Source of the DNA: Alopecurus myosuroides
Taxonomy: Eukaryota > Streptophyta > Magnoliopsida > Poales > Poaceae
Direction: 5' to 3'
DNA: 64,000 nucleotides
NCBI GenBank assembly: GCA_028641055.1
Contig: CM054057.1
Span: 328,878,482 to 328,942,481, forward strand
Shown: positions 59,101 to 64,000 of the stretch, in pieces
Numbering within the stretch: the stretch's first letter is position 1
How the letters are laid out: each line of letters opens with the position of its first letter
Notes under the pieces: generated by a model
The model's database searches: none
What the model was told of the DNA's origin: nothing
The model's input: only the letters and a program-made list of their open reading frames with translations
Position numbers and translations under genes: made by a program

Positions 59101-62100
59101 CAAAACATGCAAACTCAACTGTTATGAGTAGCCCTTGAAAATGTCTATCTGTGTCAGTTGGCCTTGTGTTTACTTGTGTTGTGGTGTGAAAATGACATGC
59201 ATGTTAGGTTTAGGCCAGAGAGCAATTATGTGAATTGTTTAATTTTATTGGTGATGATTTTTGAGGTGAATCCAGTTGTGTTGGTTTTCTAGTGAGTAGG
59301 AGTACCTTATACTAGATTTTCATGATTTTAGGAGTTTCAGAATAGGCTTGGTGCATTATTTAGTGTTTAGCCCTTTTCTGCATATTATTGCTATGCTTTT
59401 ATTAATTTGTGTGTTATATTGTTTTTGTTGATTCCTAGCATGTGTAGGGTATGAATTCATGTTTAAGATGTGTCTTGAGTGTTTCACTAGCATGATAGGG
59501 TTTGTGTGTGAAAACCATGCTTGTTCTAGTTTAAATCTCATAGGGTTGTTTTCCGAATAATAATAATAGATTAAATTATGTTATTCTTCATATTGGTATG
59601 ATGACTTGAACAAATGCTTTAGTATTGTTTTCCATATCATAGCTACTGTTATTCTAGCATTTTATACTTTCTTGCATGCTTGAGTGATCTCCAGATAAAT
59701 TTGTCATGCTATGATAGTTTTAGATGATTTTCTGCCCTAGTTGTTATTTGCATGCTCAAGTTTTGAGGCATTGATTAGATTGTTATTTTGATATTACTAG
59801 TATGTCTAGGTGTTGTTTTCTCTGTTATTTGTATGATACCTTAAAGATCCATCATGTTATAATAAATCATGTTTGATGATCCATTATTGTTATGCATGTA
59901 TGCATGTCTAAATGGCTCATTTTGCATCTCTAGTTTTAGAGGTCTTTTTGCTCCATGATTATTTTCATGTATTGAGTGATGCCATGATATATTTGGTATT
60001 GTTTTTTCTCTGTTATTAGGTTGTTTAGCTACTGGTTATATTATTTCTCCATGTTTAGAAAAGCATGTGTTACTATGGGCTTGTAGTATTGCTTGTTAAT
60101 CTTTTCCTATGCATGTGTAGTTGTTTCTAGATTGTTTTCTTGATATTTTGTTCATCCTCGTGAATGACCAGAGATTCATTTAACCTTATTTGGACATGAT
60201 ATGTGAGTGGCACACCCACTGGACTCATGCCATTTTGTTTGAGGATCCATAGCATCTATTCTAGTGTTATTCATGTGTGTTGTCTGTGCATGTTTTACTT
60301 GATGGTGTGCACCCTAGTAATATTGTTCATGAGTGTACTTGTTTGATGAAATGCTTGATGTATGTTTAATGTTTGTCAAGTGCTTGCCTTTGTTTGGTTC
60401 TGATTGGGTGTTTTCCTTTTTGAGTTTACGATGTTACATAACGAAGACGGTATTATTTCCCGGAGAGGTTTTTATTGCAACTCTTGTTTATTTCAAGAGC
60501 AAGACCAAGACTAGTGCCAAGGCAAGCCACTCTAAATGCTTGCTGTTGTTTTAGTTATCATTACCTATCATGCATGTTTTACTTCTGAAGTTTACAGAAA
60601 GTTTGATTCAAAAACTATTTTTCTTAGTGGACTATACCACTATCGGTTTTATGTATCTATTATGCTATATCCACTTTATAATCTTGGTGTTACCAAGCCC
60701 TTTAGATATTTTAGTATCATCACTTCATCCACTTAAGTCCCCTAGTGGACATTTTAACTTGATGTTTTTGGAAAACAAAAGCTTGGAAAAACCCCGAGGA
60801 AACGTGGGACCTTGTCCGAGGGAGGTTTGTGAAGAAGGAAATGTTTTCGACTTGTTTTTCTAAAAATGACACATAACCTAGTCTTCGCCGGACAACCAAG
60901 CCGTGCTTCCATATTACCCCAATATGGGAACGGGGTCTAGCTAAAAGCTTGTCGGTGTTAGTCCGTGTCTACCTCAAAGTGCTATAGGGGTTAGAGTCCC
61001 CCGAACCGAATTGTCGCCAGAAAGGAATAATGGGACATTCAGAGTGTGGGATTAAGTTCACCACCGGTTGCAACAGTTGGGTCTCCTGCCATGGCAGTGT
61101 GTTGTCAGGGGAAATCGGATCGATACGGCTGACTCACTCGGTGCCGGGGAGAACAAACCCAGTTGAAGAGGTAGCCATTTACTAGCGCTTACATAGTGGA
61201 TAGTTAGGACCAATTATCTGATGTTTGCATACTGTCTTGGACAGTCCGTGGCTGTCCATGGCGGATGTACTGGATCTTGTGGATTGTGTACACCTCTGCA
61301 GAGTAAAACTGTTCAGAATAGCCGCGTCCTCGGATATGGACAGTTGAATGGCCATGTAGCTAGCATTGTGTCAATGTTTTCAAAAATCTAGAAAGTGTTT
61401 TGAAACTTGTACCTGGGAGGTACGTTGATAGGGAATGATTGTACCTTTGAGGTACGGGAAAAATGTTGGTTTTGAAAAGGTGATTTTCCAAGAAGTGTTG
61501 CAAAGAAAAACTTTCTTTTATTTAGAATGCTTTATCAAAACCTTGTGGACATGCAATATCTACAAGATAAATAAAATATATTTTGAAGTATCTTCTTCAA
61601 CAAAAACAACTAAAACTTGTGCAACCATGATGTGTCTTCAAATTCATCATGGCTAGTTGAGCCTTAATTATAGCCTTCCTACCACCTCTATATATGCATA
61701 CTTGCATGTTTAGCTTTCATTTGGGGTGTCTTGCGAGTACATTCCAATGTACTCACAATGGTTTCGTCCCTGGATATTGTTTTAGCCAGACTTTGAGCAG
61801 AAACCCGGAGAACCTGAAGAAGATGGTGTCGCTGACGGCTGTGCGAGCTAGGAACGTCTCCGAGTTAGTAGCCTGTAGGTATTCAAGGCATGAATTGGGT
61901 TTACCACGAGTGTGTTTTGTAGACTTCCGCAGTTTTTAGTGTGTGTTCCTGCCCTGCGTGGCAGTTGTTTTCAACTGACTCATGTGACCAGTTGTGTAAG
62001 CCGTGTATTCGTATAGTGGATGTTGTAATCTGCAATGCTAACTCGAGTATGTTGTTCACGACTAACTGATCATGGGATCGTGAATGTATGCATACTGGAG

Positions 62101-62130
62101 GTCTCGGACTGCTAGTCTAGGGTCCCCACA
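56157..62130 (+). repeat. 5' LTR of the second giant-LTR element (5974 bp)
   Basis: It starts TGTAACAACCCAATTTTTGG and ends GGTCCCCACA. It has the same plan as LTR 1: AT-rich start, CT-rich stretch at about 57620-57720, GC-rich island to about 58860, long AT-rich part, then a conserved 3' region with hairpin 62055-62084. The open frames in the GC island (to 159 codons) overlap in several frames and have no domain, so I do not call genes. Confidence 0.88.
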
Positions 62131-62134
62131 GAGT

Positions 62135-62147
62135 TGGTGTCAAAGCC
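62135..62147 (+). other. Degenerate primer binding site
   Basis: TGGTGTCAAAGCC differs from the tRNA-Met site TGGTATCAGAGCC at two positions and lies four bases after the LTR. Decay of the site suggests an old insertion. Confidence 0.82.
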
Positions 62148-63915
62148 ATCTGACTTTAGGAGATCTTAGTTTAGCATGGACGTCAGATAGGAAATAAAAA
62201 TATTTTGGTAAAAACTATATTACTGCCTAAAATGTTTTTATCTAAGGAACCATAAGCATGGTTTCCATTTTCTCATATTTTCAAAAAAAAAAAAAATCAT
62301 TGCCTGGTTTATAAAATAGAAGTTTTGAGAAAAACAGAGAAAATAGTAAACATACTTTTTCTCTCTTTGTTTTTATAACTCAAAATATTTGGTATAAATA
62401 AATAAAGATGAGTTTATAAAACTTTCGTTTTCATTTAATAGTCTAGCAAAAAGTTTTATTCTATTGTCTTTCTATTAAAAGTTACATACTTGGCGATGTC
62501 CCACGAAGACCTTAATAGTTAGCAACCCGAAGAAAAAGAAGCTTCCTTCCGAAGACCTCAACCTCAAGATGAGGTAATGAGATCCTCTAGAACCGAAGAC
62601 TCTGCCATGTATCAAGATCAACAACGACGTTAACAACGTGAAGACCTCAACAACCCCTAGTTGACCCAGCCCCATAGGATTTGATAGGTTTCGCTCAGTT
62701 GTTTTACTTGAGCTACCCGTTCTTCAGCGGTAATAGACGTTTGCTGGTACTAAAGGTACCTTGTTTGTTCTTCGCTTGTGCGTTGTTTGTGTGGTTTACT
62801 TTTGCGTGGTGTTTTTTACTTGCTCGCTTGTTCTGCGTGCTTTTGATTTTATTTGGTTGAGTGTCTCACAAGCACGCCTTTTGCGGCAAAAACAAAGTCA
62901 CCACACTTTTACCTCTTGCCTTATTTATGTCTGTTTGCAAAAATTCTTTTTGGCCCTATTCGGCCATAGCTTGCACTTTTGATATCTCTTCAAAGGTATG
63001 ACATAGCAACACCCCCTTAAAAAAAGTTTTATCCCCCATCCCATCATGAGAAGTGCAAGGTGTGGAACCCTCTCTACTTCAACCTGAGAAGCTCAAGCCT
63101 GTGTAATCTCCTCCAAGGCGGATAGCGTACGCCACACACCATTTTTGAGAAACTACATCAAGAGACATCAAGAAGGACGAAAAGATCAGATTCAAGCCCG
63201 AGAAGACGCGAGATGTGTCTCGTGACACCAACAAAAAAAACTTTTACTAGTCTAACACTACTAACAGAACTATCTAATTTTAGACTAACATCTAACCGAA
63301 GTTTTGCTTAAGGCACTAGCTAGTTTTCCCGAGGGAAAGCTAACTATGTGATTCTAAATCACCTATGAAGACGGCTACAAAGTTCCATGAAGATCAAGAC
63401 CCAACGAATTCTTCTATGACCTGCCATCGCCACCAAGCAAAAATGAGACGAATATGAAGATAATCCCCGACAACCTTCGAAGACAAATCAATGGGGGGAA
63501 GCATCTGCACTTTAACGCGATCGACCACTCAAGAAGCAAAGAAGCATATAGGAATTCCTAACAGCCTTCATAGCATTAATCAGAGAGAGTCAAGTCTACG
63601 GAACTGACACCATGTGAGGCCAGATGGTTGCCACGGTAACTATCTGCGTTACTCCTAAAGAAGACTCGATCAAAACAAAGACATGTGTTCTACGAAGCCG
63701 CAAAATGAAGACCCTTCATTAGCTTGTGTCGTTCCACCAACATCAACAACAAGGACAGGAAGTGTCAAGTGAATATATCCATCTCCTCGACAAGCACCAT
63801 TCTGACATCAACACCTCGAGTAATCAGAAGACACCCCGCCAAAGGATCTTCATTTACAAAAATTGAAGAAGCCCGAGACTCTTGTTTTTAGTTACACTCT
63901 TAAGTACCCACTTAC

Positions 63916-63952
63916 GAATCTCGGGGACGAGATTCATTTTAAGGGGGAAGAG
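63916..63952 (+). other. Hairpin, terminal pol codons and polypurine tract
   Basis: The 8-bp-stem hairpin GAATCTCG-GGGA-CGAGATTC and the ESRGRDSF-TAA reading are kept. The tract AAGGGGGAAGAG follows, one base before the 3' LTR at 63954. Confidence 0.8.
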
Positions 63953-63953
63953 C

Positions 63954-64000
63954 TGTAACAGCCCAATTTTTGGGAGACAGGAAAAACTTGTTTTCAATAA
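63954..64000 (+). repeat. Start of the 3' LTR, cut by the window end
   Basis: TGTAACAGCCCAATTTTTGG and the following GAAAAACTTGTTTTCAATAA match the LTR start at 56157 with a few differences. The rest lies outside the window. Confidence 0.88.

Larger units (their letters stand above)
62131..63953 (+). other. Non-coding interior of the second giant-LTR element
   Basis: It begins with a primer site and ends with the hairpin and polypurine tract. A gag-start relic, ATGTCCCACGAAGACC (MSHEDLNS then stop), sits at 62496, matching in position and sequence the one at 26645. No longer frame survives. Confidence 0.82.
56157..64000 (+). mobile_element. Second giant-LTR LARD-like element, truncated by the window
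   Basis: The element has a 5974-bp 5' LTR, a degenerate primer site, an 1823-bp non-coding interior, a polypurine tract and the first 47 bp of the 3' LTR, which match the 5' LTR start (TGTAACA-CCCAATTTTTGG). It is clearly related to the 20082-46180 element: it shares the LTR end structure, the ESRGRDSF-stop/PPT block and several near-identical LTR blocks, but most of the rest has diverged. It has no Gag or Pol domains. Confidence 0.88.

Noticed and set aside
1..64000. CRISPR arrays, bacterial operons, riboswitches
   Set aside because: Nothing of the kind was seen. Repeats here are eukaryotic transposon or minisatellite repeats, and the protein domains are plant retroelement or DUF1618 types.

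Overview
The window looks like an intergenic, transposon-packed stretch of a large grass genome, most likely Triticeae (wheat, barley, rye or Aegilops). The evidence is deeply nested LTR retrotransposons primed by initiator tRNA-Met, Stowaway-type MITEs with CTCCCTCCGTTC ends and TA target duplications, a Tourist-type MITE with TTA duplications, a LINE, and a single gene of the grass-expanded DUF1618 family. I see no bacterial-type genes, operons or CRISPR arrays. The species call is inference.

Layout, left to right. (1) 1-15847 is a degenerate Ty1/copia element on the minus strand, cut by the left window edge. Its gag is split by a 9.47-kb large retrotransposon derivative (LARD, 2795-12265, TSD CTTAG), which has two 4.5-kb LTRs and an interior of only 501 bp. 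(2) 15848-17205 is a T-rich degenerate minisatellite. (3) 17206-18952 holds short tandem repeats and a 1.26-kb Mutator-type element with about 265-bp inverted repeats and a perfect 9-bp TSD. (4) 18953-19552 is a unique flank with promoter-like motifs. (5) 19553-47667 is a 5'-truncated LINE, itself split by a 26.1-kb array of the form LTR-interior-LTR-interior-LTR (20082-46180). That array has 6.1-6.35-kb LTRs, two 3639-bp non-coding interiors and one TATAC target duplication around the whole. (6) 47689-49175 is the DUF1618 gene, the only convincing intact host gene. (7) 49176-56156 is AT-rich sequence with MITEs and a possible 5-kb TIR element. (8) 56157-64000 is a second, diverged large-LTR element of the same superfamily (5974-bp LTR, 1823-bp interior), cut by the right edge.

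The target duplications give a clear history. A 21-bp sequence lies both at 19532-19552 and at 47668-47688, just upstream of the DUF1618 start codon. So the LINE landed in that gene's 5' leader or promoter, the large-LTR element then landed in the LINE, and the large-LTR element was duplicated in tandem. The ancestral promoter of the gene is therefore probably 28 kb away at about 18953-19552. The retroelements with giant LTRs have lost nearly all coding capacity and keep only the cis-acting parts (primer binding site, polypurine tract, LTRs). They presumably depended on proteins supplied in trans. The most unusual features are the three-LTR array with a mosaic middle LTR, the nearly all-LTR LARD, tRNA-like pol III boxes inside LARD LTRs, and short blocks kept identical between otherwise diverged giant LTRs.
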